9,775 bases of DNA from CAYMAT01 sp964388495 (GTDB taxonomy: Bacteria > Patescibacteriota > Gracilibacteria > Peribacterales > Peribacteraceae). The position numbers and the translations under genes are program-made. The notes below the pieces were generated by a model. The model had not been told where the DNA came from and searched no databases. It worked only from the letters and a program-made list of their open reading frames with translations. The stretch spans positions 1 to 9,775 of the forward strand of contig CAYMAT010000047.1 in the NCBI GenBank assembly GCA_964388495.1, given 5' to 3'. Positions 1 to 6,395 of the stretch are shown here, one piece after another; the first letter of the stretch is position 1; each line of letters begins with the position of its first letter.

Positions 1-33
1 CTCTCGGAGTCACATCATTTCTTCAAATTTTTT

Positions 34-996
34 ATGAAACTCCAGAAACTCTTCAAGCGTGCCGTCGAGATCGGTATGGATGCGGATCCCCGCGGAAAGG
101 CCTTTATCAACAAGCAGCTCAAGCGTTACGAGGAGCGTGCCAAGAAGCTGGAAGGCAAAGAGAAAGACCTCTTTGACCATGAGCGCACCTGGAATCCCTA
201 CTCCGACTGCCGGATTATCAACGGAACCGGTGAGGAAGAGGTCACGCACTTCATGGTGGGCATCGACGGCGAGATCCAGGAGGTGCTTCTGGCTGACCGG
301 CTGCGCGAGAAGGGCACCAAGATCGATTGTCTCTTCATCCATCATCCGGAAGGCCGTGCATTGGCCGATTTGGACAAGGTGATGACGCTCCAGGCCGATG
401 TGTACGCCATGGCTGGAGTGCCCGTAAACCACAGCGAAGGCCTGCTCCGCCCCCGTATGGACCGTATCTGGCGCGCCATCCACGCCGATAACCTCTTCCG
501 CACGGAGCGCGCGGCGGAGCTTTTGGGCATCCCCGCGTTCTGCTGCCACACCATCACGGACAACTTGGTCTGGCGCTACATGGAGAAACACTTTTGCGAG
601 AAGAAATTCGACACGCTCAAGGACATCATCAACGCGCTGCTGGAGGTGCCGGAGTACGACTATTACGCCAAGAAGGGCAACCCGCCCATCATCGTGAACG
701 GCGGGGACTTCAGCCGTCCCGGCAAGGTGGTCGCCACGGAATTCACCGGAGGCACCAACGGTCCGGAGGAACTGATCACGGCCCAGGCGCACGCGGGCGT
801 GGGGACGATCCTCGCCATGCACTTCACGGAAAAAGAGGTGGAGAAGGGGAAGGAGCACCACATCAACCTGATCCAGTGCAGTCACATGGCGTCCGATGCC
901 ATCGGTATCAACCTGCTCCTGGACCAGCTCGCCAAGGAAGACAAGAAGATCCAGACGGTGGATGTATCCGGCTTCATCCGCGTGAAGCGCAAATAA
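34..996 (+). CDS. NIF3-like (DUF34) metal-binding protein, long archaeal/CPR type
   Basis: Predicted 320-residue soluble protein of the NIF3/DUF34 superfamily. These proteins bind a di-metal centre, and their reaction is not firmly established. Family features seen: an N-terminal VEIGMDADPRG segment (residues 11-21), the HHPEGRAL motif (103-110) supplying two candidate metal histidines, a CCHTITDN segment (170-177), the late GVGTILAMH stretch (255-263), and SHMASDAIGINLLLD (283-297), which matches the C-terminal His-x3-acid metal motif. The spacing and length fit the roughly 300-residue version seen in archaea and CPR bacteria rather than the ~250-residue YbgI type. The ATG start fits the family N-terminus. 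No SD precedes it, only an AT-rich leader. A terminator follows 10 bases after the stop, so it is probably monocistronic or the last gene of a unit starting outside the window. The family call is firm; the function is not. Confidence 0.85.
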   Translation: MKLQKLFKRAVEIGMDADPRGKAFINKQLKRYEERAKKLEGKEKDLFDHERTWNPYSDCRIINGTGEEEVTHFMVGIDGEIQEVLLADRLREKGTKIDCLFIHHPEGRALADLDKVMTLQADVYAMAGVPVNHSEGLLRPRMDRIWRAIHADNLFRTERAAELLGIPAFCCHTITDNLVWRYMEKHFCEKKFDTLKDIINALLEVPEYDYYAKKGNPPIIVNGGDFSRPGKVVATEFTGGTNGPEELITAQAHAGVGTILAMHFTEKEVEKGKEHHINLIQCSHMASDAIGINLLLDQLAKEDKKIQTVDVSGFIRVKRK

Positions 997-1006
997 GTCA
1001 TCGAAT

Positions 1007-1034
1007 AACCCTCTCCGCACGGGGAGGGTTTTTT
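1007..1034 (+). terminator. Rho-independent terminator of the NIF3-like gene
   Basis: A 10-bp stem pairs AACCCTCTCC with GGGGAGGGTT (one G-U pair) around the tetraloop GCAC and runs into TTTTTT. It lies 10 bases after the NIF3-like stop and ends that transcript. Confidence 0.9.
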
Positions 1035-1064
1035 AGTATGCAACGTTAAAAAGGGCACTAGTCA

Positions 1065-1970
1065 ATGCATCACCGCCCTACTACAATCGAAGGAGTGGCC
1101 AAATCCTCATCCTTGCAGCCATTCGGCATTCTCAGCGAATCCCTGCGCTTCATGCGCAAGCAGCCCGTGCTGGCTCACGTGGTGGTACTGCTTTTGGTGT
1201 TGCCTGCCGTGGTTCAAAGCATACTGGAGTTCGCTTGGCCCAGCAGCGCTGTGCCTTCCCTTGAGCGCATCGGCCAGGTGGGATATGCAATTGCAGTATT
1301 GGTCTGTACCTTGACGCTCTATTGGGGACAGGCAGCGACATTGGTCATTTCTCGCAGGATTGTGAGCAGCAAGGCTGGCCGTGGCCGCACCTCCTTTGCC
1401 GCAGTGCGAAAACAGTCCTCAACCGTCGTATTCCCCCTCATCGTGACGGATATTCTGCGGACTCTGGTTACTCTGGAATGGTGCCTCATTCCGGCAGCGG
1501 CGTTTATCGTAATGGCCGTCTATCTTCCCGGCTGTCCTGAGGCGCTCAATCTGATGGGTCCCCACTCCTCCGCTTCACTTCTTGCCCCCTGTGCACCGGC
1601 ACTTATAACCACGCCTCTTTTGCTTCTCCCCCTCCTGTATTTGCTTCGTACCATGCTGGCAGGGGTGATTGTGGTGACCGAGGGGCTCAAAGCACGCGAC
1701 GCGCTGCGGGAAAGCTCGCGTGTTTTGAAAGGCTCGCTTTTCCGTGTTTGTGGATCACTCGTCGTTATTCTCATCGTGCTTTTTGCGCCGTTGTCGCTGC
1801 TTTCCATGCTCGTGGGCGCAGGCGCTACGGACGGTTTGTCAGGGCATAGTGCCGACGGATTGTTTGCGGGCCTCTCGGCAGCAGCCAGCTCCGTGTTCAC
1901 GGTGGCTATGGTGGTTGCCTACACTCGTCTCCAGTCACGCCGGCCCAAGCTGGTCATGCCGGAAGCATGA
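1065..1970 (+). CDS. Polytopic inner-membrane protein, GPDPase-membrane-domain/YciC-like
   Basis: A 301-residue integral membrane protein of unknown function. About six hydrophobic segments are visible, near residues 34-55, 72-95, 121-151, 176-206, 227-252 and 266-289. The loop before the fifth segment reads VVTEGLKARDALRESSRVLKG (203-223). This resembles the 'EGL.a.eALr.S..lvkG..' signature of the large family of bacterial membrane proteins annotated as glycerophosphoryl-diester-phosphodiesterase membrane domain or YciC/DUF975-like. The resemblance is to a fold family and implies no enzyme activity, since no phosphodiesterase domain is attached. The N-terminal 30 residues are polar and cytoplasm-like. 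The start is uncertain: ATG 1065 has only a weak AAAGGG upstream, and a GTG at 1095 or ATG at 1152 (residue 30, just before the first helix) are alternatives. It converges on rplT. The hairpin after its stop has no U-tract on this strand. Confidence 0.75.
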   Translation: MHHRPTTIEGVAKSSSLQPFGILSESLRFMRKQPVLAHVVVLLLVLPAVVQSILEFAWPSSAVPSLERIGQVGYAIAVLVCTLTLYWGQAATLVISRRIVSSKAGRGRTSFAAVRKQSSTVVFPLIVTDILRTLVTLEWCLIPAAAFIVMAVYLPGCPEALNLMGPHSSASLLAPCAPALITTPLLLLPLLYLLRTMLAGVIVVTEGLKARDALRESSRVLKGSLFRVCGSLVVILIVLFAPLSLLSMLVGAGATDGLSGHSADGLFAGLSAAASSVFTVAMVVAYTRLQSRRPKLVMPEA

Positions 1971-1974
1971 CATG

Positions 1975-1997
1975 AAAAAGGCCCGCAAGCGGGCCTT
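1975..1997 (-). terminator. Terminator of the infC-rpmI-rplT cluster
   Basis: Read on the minus strand, AAGGCCCG pairs with CGGGCCTT around a 4-base loop and runs into TTTTT (the complement of 1975-1979), 20 bases after the rplT stop. On the plus strand the same hairpin sits 7 bases after the membrane-protein stop but is followed by AAGAATTC, so it is a weaker terminator in that direction. Confidence 0.88.
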
Positions 1998-2017
1998 AAG
2001 AATTCAGTATGAGAGTC

Positions 2018-2356
2018 TTAGACGGAGGCAACCACCTTGTCGAAGACGGAAGGGTGGTGGATGGCCAGCTCGCTCAAGGCCTTGCGGTTCAGGACGCTCT
2101 TTTTCTTCTGCAGCTTGCCCATGAACTCCGAGTAACGGATGCCACGACTGCGGAGCGCAGCATTGAGGCGGGCGATCCAGAGACCACGGAAGCTCCGCTT
2201 CTTCAGCTTGCGGCCCACGTAGGCGTTGGTACCAGCGCGGATGACGGCCTCATTGGCCTTCACGAAGGTCGTGCTGCGCATGCCGCGGTAACCCTTGGCG
2301 AGCGTGCGGATCTTCTTGTGGCGGCGGTGACGGACAATACCTCGTTTGACGCGCAT
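2018..2356 (-). CDS. rplT: 50S ribosomal protein L20
   Basis: A 112-residue protein matching bL20 along its whole length. The basic N-terminal extension (MRVKRGIVRHRRHKKIRTLAKGY begins it) threads into 23S rRNA, and RKLKKRSFRGLWIARLNAA (49-67) is the classic globular-domain signature. L20 is needed for early 50S assembly and in several bacteria represses its own operon; no L20-binding operator is evident here. The length is close to the usual ~117. It is the last gene of the cluster, 28 bases after rpmI, and is followed by a terminator. The ATG start is fixed by family alignment even though no SD precedes it (the leader ends CCCCAGAACC). Confidence 0.97.
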   Translation of the reverse strand: MRVKRGIVRHRRHKKIRTLAKGYRGMRSTTFVKANEAVIRAGTNAYVGRKLKKRSFRGLWIARLNAALRSRGIRYSEFMGKLQKKKSVLNRKALSELAIHHPSVFDKVVASV

Positions 2357-2384
2357 GGTTCTGGGGAGAAATCAGGAAAGGGGA

Positions 2385-2579
2385 TCAGAGACTAGGGAGC
2401 AAACCCTGGAGGGCTGCGTAGTTGGTGCCGTGGGCCACAACCGTCCGGTTGAGGCGCTTCTGGCGGCGGCTCTTCTGCATGAGCAGGTGGCTGCGGCCGC
2501 GGCGCTTGAAGGCATACTTGCCCGAACCGGTCTTGCGGACCCGCTTCTTGGCGCCACTGTGGGATTTCATCTTCGGCAC
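2385..2579 (-). CDS. rpmI: 50S ribosomal protein L35
   Basis: A 64-residue bL35. It shows the standard N-terminus MPKMKSHSGAKKR, then a lysine/arginine-rich core and HLLMQKSRRQKRLNRT (31-46), matching the family's 'H.l..Ks..rkr.lr' segment. It is a structural 50S protein next to L20 in the conserved infC-rpmI-rplT order. The start is a GTG: the fourth codon is an ATG, but bL35 almost always begins MPKMK, so GTG at 2579 is chosen. No SD is present. A TATACT box 26 bases upstream, between infC and rpmI, suggests that rpmI-rplT can be transcribed separately from infC. Confidence 0.96.
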   Translation of the reverse strand: MPKMKSHSGAKKRVRKTGSGKYAFKRRGRSHLLMQKSRRQKRLNRTVVAHGTNYAALQGLLPSL

Positions 2580-2604
2580 GATTAATTGGGGAAAGGGGCG
2601 GAGA

Positions 2605-2632
2605 AGTATAGCAAGGAAATGCCCTTTGCAAA
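2605..2632 (-). promoter_or_regulatory. Putative promoter of rpmI-rplT
   Basis: On the minus strand there is a TATACT -10 box (2605-2610) and a TTTGCA -35-like box (2627-2632), separated by 16 bases. The -35 lies inside a perfect 14-bp palindrome CCCTTTGCAAAGGG (2622-2635), a possible operator. The predicted transcript start is near 2598, giving a leader of about 19 bases without an SD. Confidence 0.5.
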
Positions 2633-2653
2633 GGGGATTTTCCGCCTTCCGGC

Positions 2654-3223
2654 TCAGCGTTTGGGCCGTAGGATGGCGATAAACTGGTCGCCCTGGCGTT
2701 TGATCTCCTGCTCCACGTCCGCCACGTCGCGCAGGCTATCCACCACGCCTTTCATCTTTTCCATGGCGTAATCCTTGTTTGCCAGCTCGCGGCCGCGCAT
2801 GCGGAGCGTGAATTTGACCAGGTGCCGCTCCTCAAAGAACTCTTTGGCGCGCTCCGCCAGGCGGTCCAGGTCGTGCTTATCGGTGCGGAACCCAAAACGC
2901 AGCATCTTCACTTCCACCTGCTTGCTGTGGCTGCGCTGTTTGCGCTCCTTTTTCTGCAATTGGTACAAGAAGTGTCCAAACTCGCCGATCTTCACCACGG
3001 GTGGGACGGCCTTGGGAGAGACTTCGATCAAATCCATCTCCTGCGCCTTTGCCATAGCCAGGGCATCGCGCGTGGCCAAGGTTTGCGTGACGCCATCGTC
3101 AGAGACCAGCATCACCTGGGGGACCGTAATCTGTTCATTAATACGAGGACGCTTCTCGATGGCTTTCTGTTGCTGGGGACGGTGACGCTGGCGCAAAACG
3201 AAAAAGGGGAAGGAAAGTGCCAA
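2654..3223 (-). CDS. infC: Translation initiation factor IF-3
   Basis: IF-3 binds the 30S subunit, blocks premature 50S joining and checks start-codon pairing. The N-terminal domain starts at RPRINEQI (25-32) and runs to the lysine-rich linker near residue 95. The C-terminal domain carries KMLRFGFRTDKHDLDRLAER and the hallmark VKFTLRMRGREL (136-147). It heads the infC-rpmI-rplT cluster, 74 bases before rpmI. The start is doubtful. The longest frame opens with TTG at 3223 and gives a 26-residue extension beyond the usual RINEQI start. A second TTG at 3196 (residue 10) is equally credible. Non-ATG starts (often AUU) are a known self-regulating feature of infC, and no ATG exists in this region. 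No SD is seen. The identity is certain; only the 5' end is open. Confidence 0.95.
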   Translation of the reverse strand: MALSFPFFVLRQRHRPQQQKAIEKRPRINEQITVPQVMLVSDDGVTQTLATRDALAMAKAQEMDLIEVSPKAVPPVVKIGEFGHFLYQLQKKERKQRSHSKQVEVKMLRFGFRTDKHDLDRLAERAKEFFEERHLVKFTLRMRGRELANKDYAMEKMKGVVDSLRDVADVEQEIKRQGDQFIAILRPKR

Positions 3224-3224
3224 T

Positions 3225-3230
3225 ATTCTA
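3225..3230 (-). promoter_or_regulatory. Putative -10 box of infC
   Basis: TAGAAT on the minus strand, directly upstream of the longest infC start. Initiation about 7 bases downstream would fall near 3218, inside the 5' part of the longest frame, which would favour the TTG at 3196. No convincing -35 box is visible. Confidence 0.3.
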
Positions 3231-3280
3231 TGTGAAACTGCAAAATGCAGGAAGGGTTTTATTTAAAGAAATTTCGTTAT

Positions 3281-3328
3281 TCGTTATTCGTAATTCGTTC
3301 TTCACTAATCACGAATTACCCATTACGA
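3281..3328. repeat. AT-rich inverted repeat, copy 1
   Basis: Arms 3281-3298 and 3311-3328 pair at 15 of 18 positions, with a perfect 9-bp core (GTAATTCGT/ACGAATTAC) and a 12-base loop. The left arm is built from a TTCGTTA/TTCGTAA heptamer. A related element lies at 4881-4924. Together they bracket the PilN/PilO-like gene pair. Confidence 0.7.
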
Positions 3329-3333
3329 GCATG

Positions 3334-4215
3334 CTACTTTCTTCCATACGCCTCCAGCATCAGGTCTACCTTGGTCCAACCGTCCCCCTGGTCCTCCTCC
3401 GTCTCGCGTCGGAGCACCAGCATCTGCACGGGCCAGAGTTTGCGGCCGCGGATGGTGCGGCCCAGGTCGCTTTGCAGTGTTTGTTTCATGGATTCCAGGC
3501 GGGAGCTGGCAAGCAGTTTCTTGAAAGCCGTCAGAAATTCCTCCGACGGCAGCGCCTGCGTGAGGCGTGCGTCGTAAATGGTGGGGTCATCCACGTAATT
3601 CTCCAGGTCGGCGCTCAGGAACTGTTCGATGGGCACGATGCCGGCATAGTTCTGCTGCTCCGTGAGATCAAAAAGATTCTCAACGTCTGTAGAAGACAAG
3701 GCGTCACCCGCGGTCAGCACTCCGCTCATGTCCAAAAGCGAGAGGAGTTCATTCTTACCGTCCGCATTGAGTACTGCGGAGAGATGCACCTGCTGTTTCC
3801 AGAGGGTTTCCGGCTTTTCCCCCCCGCCCGGAGTGATGATCTCCTCTCCCGGATCACCAATGGTCACGGCGGACATGGAGCGCAGCATCCCGCGGTTTTC
3901 CAAAAACGTCTGGATGGATTCGATGAACGCCAGCAGACGGGGAGTGGCTGGGTCTTTGGGCAGCACATAGGCGCGCAGTTTCTCGTCCGCGGACTCGCCG
4001 CGGATATCGGCCTGCACTTCCGCCAGTTCCACCTGCTTCTGCAGGAGCTGGGCCCTGTGCTCCAGCGGCGGCAGCACTGCAGCAAGCGGCAGCGCGTCCT
4101 CGCGCATGTGACGGAGCGTCAGCACCTGAGACTGCAGCAGCACGGCCGCCGCGGCCATGAAGCCCGTGCCTGCGATTGCAAGCGTCACGGAGCCGATGGT
4201 CTTGGTCATTTTCAT
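3334..4215 (-). CDS. PilO-like membrane-anchored protein (tentative)
   Basis: A 293-residue protein with a single N-terminal membrane segment (about residues 8-29, alanine-rich) followed by a heptad-like helix (about 40-72: LEHRAQLLQKQVELAEVQAD). Next comes LPKDPATPRLLAFIESIQTF (85-104), ending in an extended region that includes VHLSAVLNADGKNELLSLLD (143-162). The order anchor, coiled coil, 'short-range helix then beta-helix' resembles type IV pilus alignment protein PilO. A further ~130 residues at the C-terminus are not explained by that model. Its ATG overlaps the stop of the upstream gene by four bases (ATGA), so the two are translationally coupled. No signal-peptidase site is clear. The PilO link rests on architecture and gene order, not on a specific motif. 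Confidence 0.6.
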   Translation of the reverse strand: MKMTKTIGSVTLAIAGTGFMAAAAVLLQSQVLTLRHMREDALPLAAVLPPLEHRAQLLQKQVELAEVQADIRGESADEKLRAYVLPKDPATPRLLAFIESIQTFLENRGMLRSMSAVTIGDPGEEIITPGGGEKPETLWKQQVHLSAVLNADGKNELLSLLDMSGVLTAGDALSSTDVENLFDLTEQQNYAGIVPIEQFLSADLENYVDDPTIYDARLTQALPSEEFLTAFKKLLASSRLESMKQTLQSDLGRTIRGRKLWPVQMLVLRRETEEDQGDGWTKVDLMLEAYGRK

Positions 4216-4820
4216 TTGAGGGCGAAGGTAAACACGAACGGCGAGTAATACCCGATGTTCTTGTCCTGCATGCGGGAGAAGGCGGGGGTGGTGCTGGATT
4301 TGGCAAAAGGCGCGCTCTGCATCGCCGCGGCAAGCTGTGCCAGTGCCGTCATGCTGCTCACACCGGCATTGCGCACGTCACCGGTCACGGTGAGGGTTTT
4401 GGCCTCGCTGTCGTATTCCCATTTTCCCACGTGCACCGTGCTTCCGCTGCCCACGGCTTTGCTGGCGAAATCACGGAATTCCTTCTGCCAGTATTTGAGG
4501 GGCCTCCGCACGCTCCGTTGCTCCGTGAGGGCGCGGTACGCGGGGTCATGCACGGCGGTGACCAGACTGAGTCGTTTCTGTTCGTATCCGGCAATCTCGT
4601 TCTTAAGGTCCTTTTCCTGCTGCTGCAGAACCGAGGGGTCCATCAGCTTCCCGTTCACCTCAATTTTGGTGTAGCGCGGGAGCAGGTACGTCCAGGAGAG
4701 GGCCAGGATCACGGAAAACACCACGCTGAATCCAAAGAAGGACCAGCTCAGTTTCCAGAGCACGTCGGACGGCTGGGGGCGGGGGGCCGGGGAGGGGATA
4801 TTGGTCTGTGTGTTGGACAT
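4212..4820 (-). CDS. PilN-like membrane-anchored protein (tentative)
   Basis: A 202-residue protein with a proline-rich cytoplasmic N-terminus (1-20), one membrane segment (about 26-46) and a helical stretch (66-90, LQQQEKDLKNEIAGYEQKR). The C-terminal domain contains TLTVTGDVRNAGVSSMTALAQ (142-162), then an 'alpha-helix, SAPF' turn (169-172), and ends in FVFTFALK. This order, including the beta strand-helix-'sspfF'-strand pattern, is that of PilN/GspL-type ferredoxin-like domains from type IV pilus or type II secretion alignment complexes. It is the first gene of a two-gene unit, coupled to the PilO-like gene by an ATGA overlap, matching the usual pilN-pilO order. No pilM, pilQ or ATPase gene is in the window. 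The ATG start lies 14 bases from a TATAAT box, so the leader would be very short. The assignment is inference from architecture. Confidence 0.6.
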   Translation of the reverse strand: MSNTQTNIPSPAPRPQPSDVLWKLSWSFFGFSVVFSVILALSWTYLLPRYTKIEVNGKLMDPSVLQQQEKDLKNEIAGYEQKRLSLVTAVHDPAYRALTEQRSVRRPLKYWQKEFRDFASKAVGSGSTVHVGKWEYDSEAKTLTVTGDVRNAGVSSMTALAQLAAAMQSAPFAKSSTTPAFSRMQDKNIGYYSPFVFTFALK

Positions 4821-4834
4821 GGGGTTTTCTAGAT

Positions 4835-4863
4835 ATTATAGCGAAAATAATGAGCTTGGTCCA
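4835..4863 (-). promoter_or_regulatory. Promoter of the PilN/PilO-like unit
   Basis: On the minus strand there is a perfect TATAAT (4835-4840) with TGGACC (4858-4863; 4 of 6 matches to TTGACA) at 17-base spacing. The expected start point is about 4827, only some seven bases before the ATG, so the mRNA would be nearly leaderless. Confidence 0.6.
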
Positions 4864-4880
4864 TATATGAATTTGTTATT

Positions 4881-4924
4881 GGTTATTCGTTTTTCGTAAC
4901 TCTTTTAACGAATTACGAATAACG
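4881..4924. repeat. AT-rich inverted repeat, copy 2
   Basis: Arms 4881-4897 and 4908-4924 pair at 14 of 17 positions around a 10-base loop. The right arm, ACGAATTACGAATAACG, is nearly the reverse complement of the left arm of copy 1 at 3281-3298. It lies between the PilN-like promoter and prfB. Confidence 0.7.
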
Positions 4925-4967
4925 GATTCGAGTACTTCTTCCCTATGCAAAAACATCACTACACACC

Positions 4968-4973
4968 TATACT
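4968..4973 (+). promoter_or_regulatory. Putative -10 box of prfB
   Basis: TATACT lies 28 bases before the GTG chosen as the prfB start. The -35 region at 17-base spacing (ATGCAA, 4945-4950) is poor. If this box is used, the in-frame ATG at 4945 lies upstream of the transcript, supporting the GTG start. Confidence 0.4.
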
Positions 4974-5001
4974 CCGCGTACTTACAACCTCTCCCCTTCC
5001 C

Positions 5002-6106
5002 GTGGAAGAACTGCTCAGCAAACTCACCGAGCTCCAATCCGCAGTCAACACTGGGAAGGACTCTCTTTGAGCGGAAGAAGATTCCAGAACAGATCAAGGA
5101 ATTAGATGCAAAATCGTCCGACCCCGGCATCTGGAGCGACCAGAAAGCCGCCCAGGCGCTTTTCACAAAACTCAAGGCGCTTCGCAAGCAGTGGGAACCG
5201 GTCGCCGCACTCAGTGCGGAGGTCAACGATGTTTGGGAATTGACGAAAATTTCCGCCGAGAGCGATCTTCCCGAACTCCAAAAGCAGTATGACGACCTCA
5301 TGGCACGCTGGGCGGTGCAGGAGACGCAGCTGTATCTGGGTGGCGAGTTCGACGCTAACAACTGCTATCTCACCATCAGCAGCGGTGCCGGCGGCACGGA
5401 GGCTCAGGACTGGGCGTCCATGCTGGTGCGCATGTACCTGCGTTATTGCGAGCGCGTGTCGTGGAAGGCCAATCTCCTTGAAAAAACCGACGGTCAGGAG
5501 GCGGGTATCAAGAGTGCAACATTCCAGGTGAGCGGCGAAATGGCCTACGGCAACCTCAAGTGCGAAAAGGGGACACACCGTCTGGTCCGCATCTCCCCCT
5601 TTGGCGCAAAAGGGCTCCGCCAGACCAGCTTCGCACTCGTGGAAGTCCTGCCGGAACTCCCGGAGACGGTCGACATCGATATCAATCCCAACGAGCTGAG
5701 GGTGGATACCTACCGCAGCGGGGGGGCGGGGGGGCAGAACGTGAACAAGGTGGAAACCGCTATCCGCATCACGCACTTGCCCACGGGCATCGTCGTGGCC
5801 TGCCAGACGGAACGCAGCCAGCTCCAGAACCGCGTGCAGGCCATGAACATGCTCCGTGCAAAGCTGCTCGAAAAAAAGCAGCTGGAGGAACAGGCCCAGA
5901 AGGCGGAGCTGAAGGGCGCCACACAGTCCGCGGACTTTGGGCAGCAGATCCGGAGCTACGTCCTGCATCCGTACCAAATGGTCAAAGACCTGCGGAACGG
6001 TGCGGAGACGAGCAATACGCAGGGGGTCCTGGACGGCGATATCCAGATGTTCATTGATGCCGAATTAAAACGTGTGGCTTTGGGAATGCCTGACCAGAGA
6101 AACTAG
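5002..6106 (+). CDS. prfB: Peptide chain release factor 2, programmed +1 frameshift
   Basis: RF2 reads UGA and UAA stops and releases the peptide. The gene is split over two frames. A first frame of 22 codons (GTG 5002 to CTT 5065-5067) ends at TGA 5068-5070, and a +1 shift continues at GAG 5069 for 345 codons. The product is about 367 residues, against 365 in E. coli. Seen in the second frame: SDPGIWSDQ near its start, SGAGGTEAQDWA, the codon-recognition SPF in RISPFGAKG, and the catalytic GGQ in RSGGAGGQNVNK. The first frame, (M)EELLSKLTELQ, fits the usual RF2 N-terminal helix. GTG 5002 gives a normal length; an in-frame ATG at 4945 would add 19 atypical residues. No SD precedes either. The gene converges on the histone-like gene and is followed within 5 bases by the dispersed repeat. 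Confidence 0.95.
5053..5070 (+). other. RF2 autoregulatory +1 frameshift site
   Basis: GGGAAGGA (5053-5060), CTCT, then CTT TGA (5065-5070). A purine-rich SD-like stretch just upstream of a slippery CTT followed by an in-frame TGA is the known RF2 arrangement. Low RF2 lets the ribosome slip by one base and make full-length RF2; ample RF2 terminates at the TGA. Confidence 0.93.
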
Positions 6107-6110
6107 TCCT

Positions 6111-6305
6111 GCAGGGCTTCACGACTGCGGTCGCTCCCGACTTCGCTAAAGCTATGCCGGGCAGGCCGCATTGCCCATTTCTTTTGTCAGGGCAACAAAA
6201 GAAATAGGCGAAAGAAAAATGCTCCGCCGTTCGATTTGCCGCTCCGCACGCCGCGCCCCCCGCGAACGGCGGCTCCGGCCATGTGTGTTGTGGGATGTTT
6301 GTTAG
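6111..6305. repeat. Structured dispersed repeat, copy A
   Basis: A 195-base non-coding element that recurs at 8821-8985. From 6181 to 6305 it matches 8861-8985 with two mismatches. Its first 25 bases match with one mismatch, and it has 30 extra bases in the middle (within 6136-6170). Stem-loops seen: a 10-bp perfect stem TTTCTTTTGT/ACAAAAGAAA (6178-6204, 7-base loop) and a 10-bp stem CCGCCGTTCG/CGAACGGCGG (6224-6272). Both intercopy differences in the only shared open frame would change amino acids, so coding constraint is not evident. Confidence 0.85.
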
Positions 6306-6311
6306 TAAGTC

Positions 6312-6332
6312 CTCTCTCCCATTGGGAGAGAG
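6312..6332. repeat. Palindrome between repeat copy A and terminator
   Basis: A perfect 9-bp stem CTCTCTCCC/GGGAGAGAG with loop ATT, followed by a partial second copy of the GAGAGAG arm (ATAGAGAGAGG). It resembles the CTCTCCC-loop-GGGAGAG palindromes scattered through many bacterial intergenic regions. Confidence 0.5.
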
Positions 6333-6346
6333 ATAGAGAGAGGGGT

Positions 6347-6378
6347 ACAAAAAAAGCTCCTTGCGGAGCTTTTTTTGT
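6347..6378. terminator. Bidirectional terminator between prfB and the histone-like gene
   Basis: A perfect 14-bp palindrome: ACAAAAAAAGCTCC (6347-6360), loop TTGC, GGAGCTTTTTTTGT (6365-6378). The GC-rich core plus A-tract and T-tract makes a U-tailed hairpin on either strand. It ends both prfB (+) and the histone-like gene (-), whose stop is 17 bases away. Confidence 0.92.
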
Positions 6379-6395
6379 TAGATTCTGAATCAGAT

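Noticed and set aside
10..1020. Minus-strand open frame of 336 codons
   Set aside because: It is antisense to the NIF3-like gene across its length, has no recognisable motifs, and follows from codon bias on the coding strand.
3217..4248. Plus-strand open frame of 343 codons
   Set aside because: It is antisense to the PilO-like gene, low-complexity in His/Gln/Arg, and crosses the AT-rich inverted repeat. No start signals.
5102..5977. Minus-strand open frame of 291 codons
   Set aside because: It is antisense to prfB, whose identity is certain.
5240..6106. prfB as a 288-residue protein starting at ATG 5240
   Set aside because: Conserved RF2 sequence continues upstream in the same frame to the CTT-TGA site, and the first 22 codons lie in the other frame.
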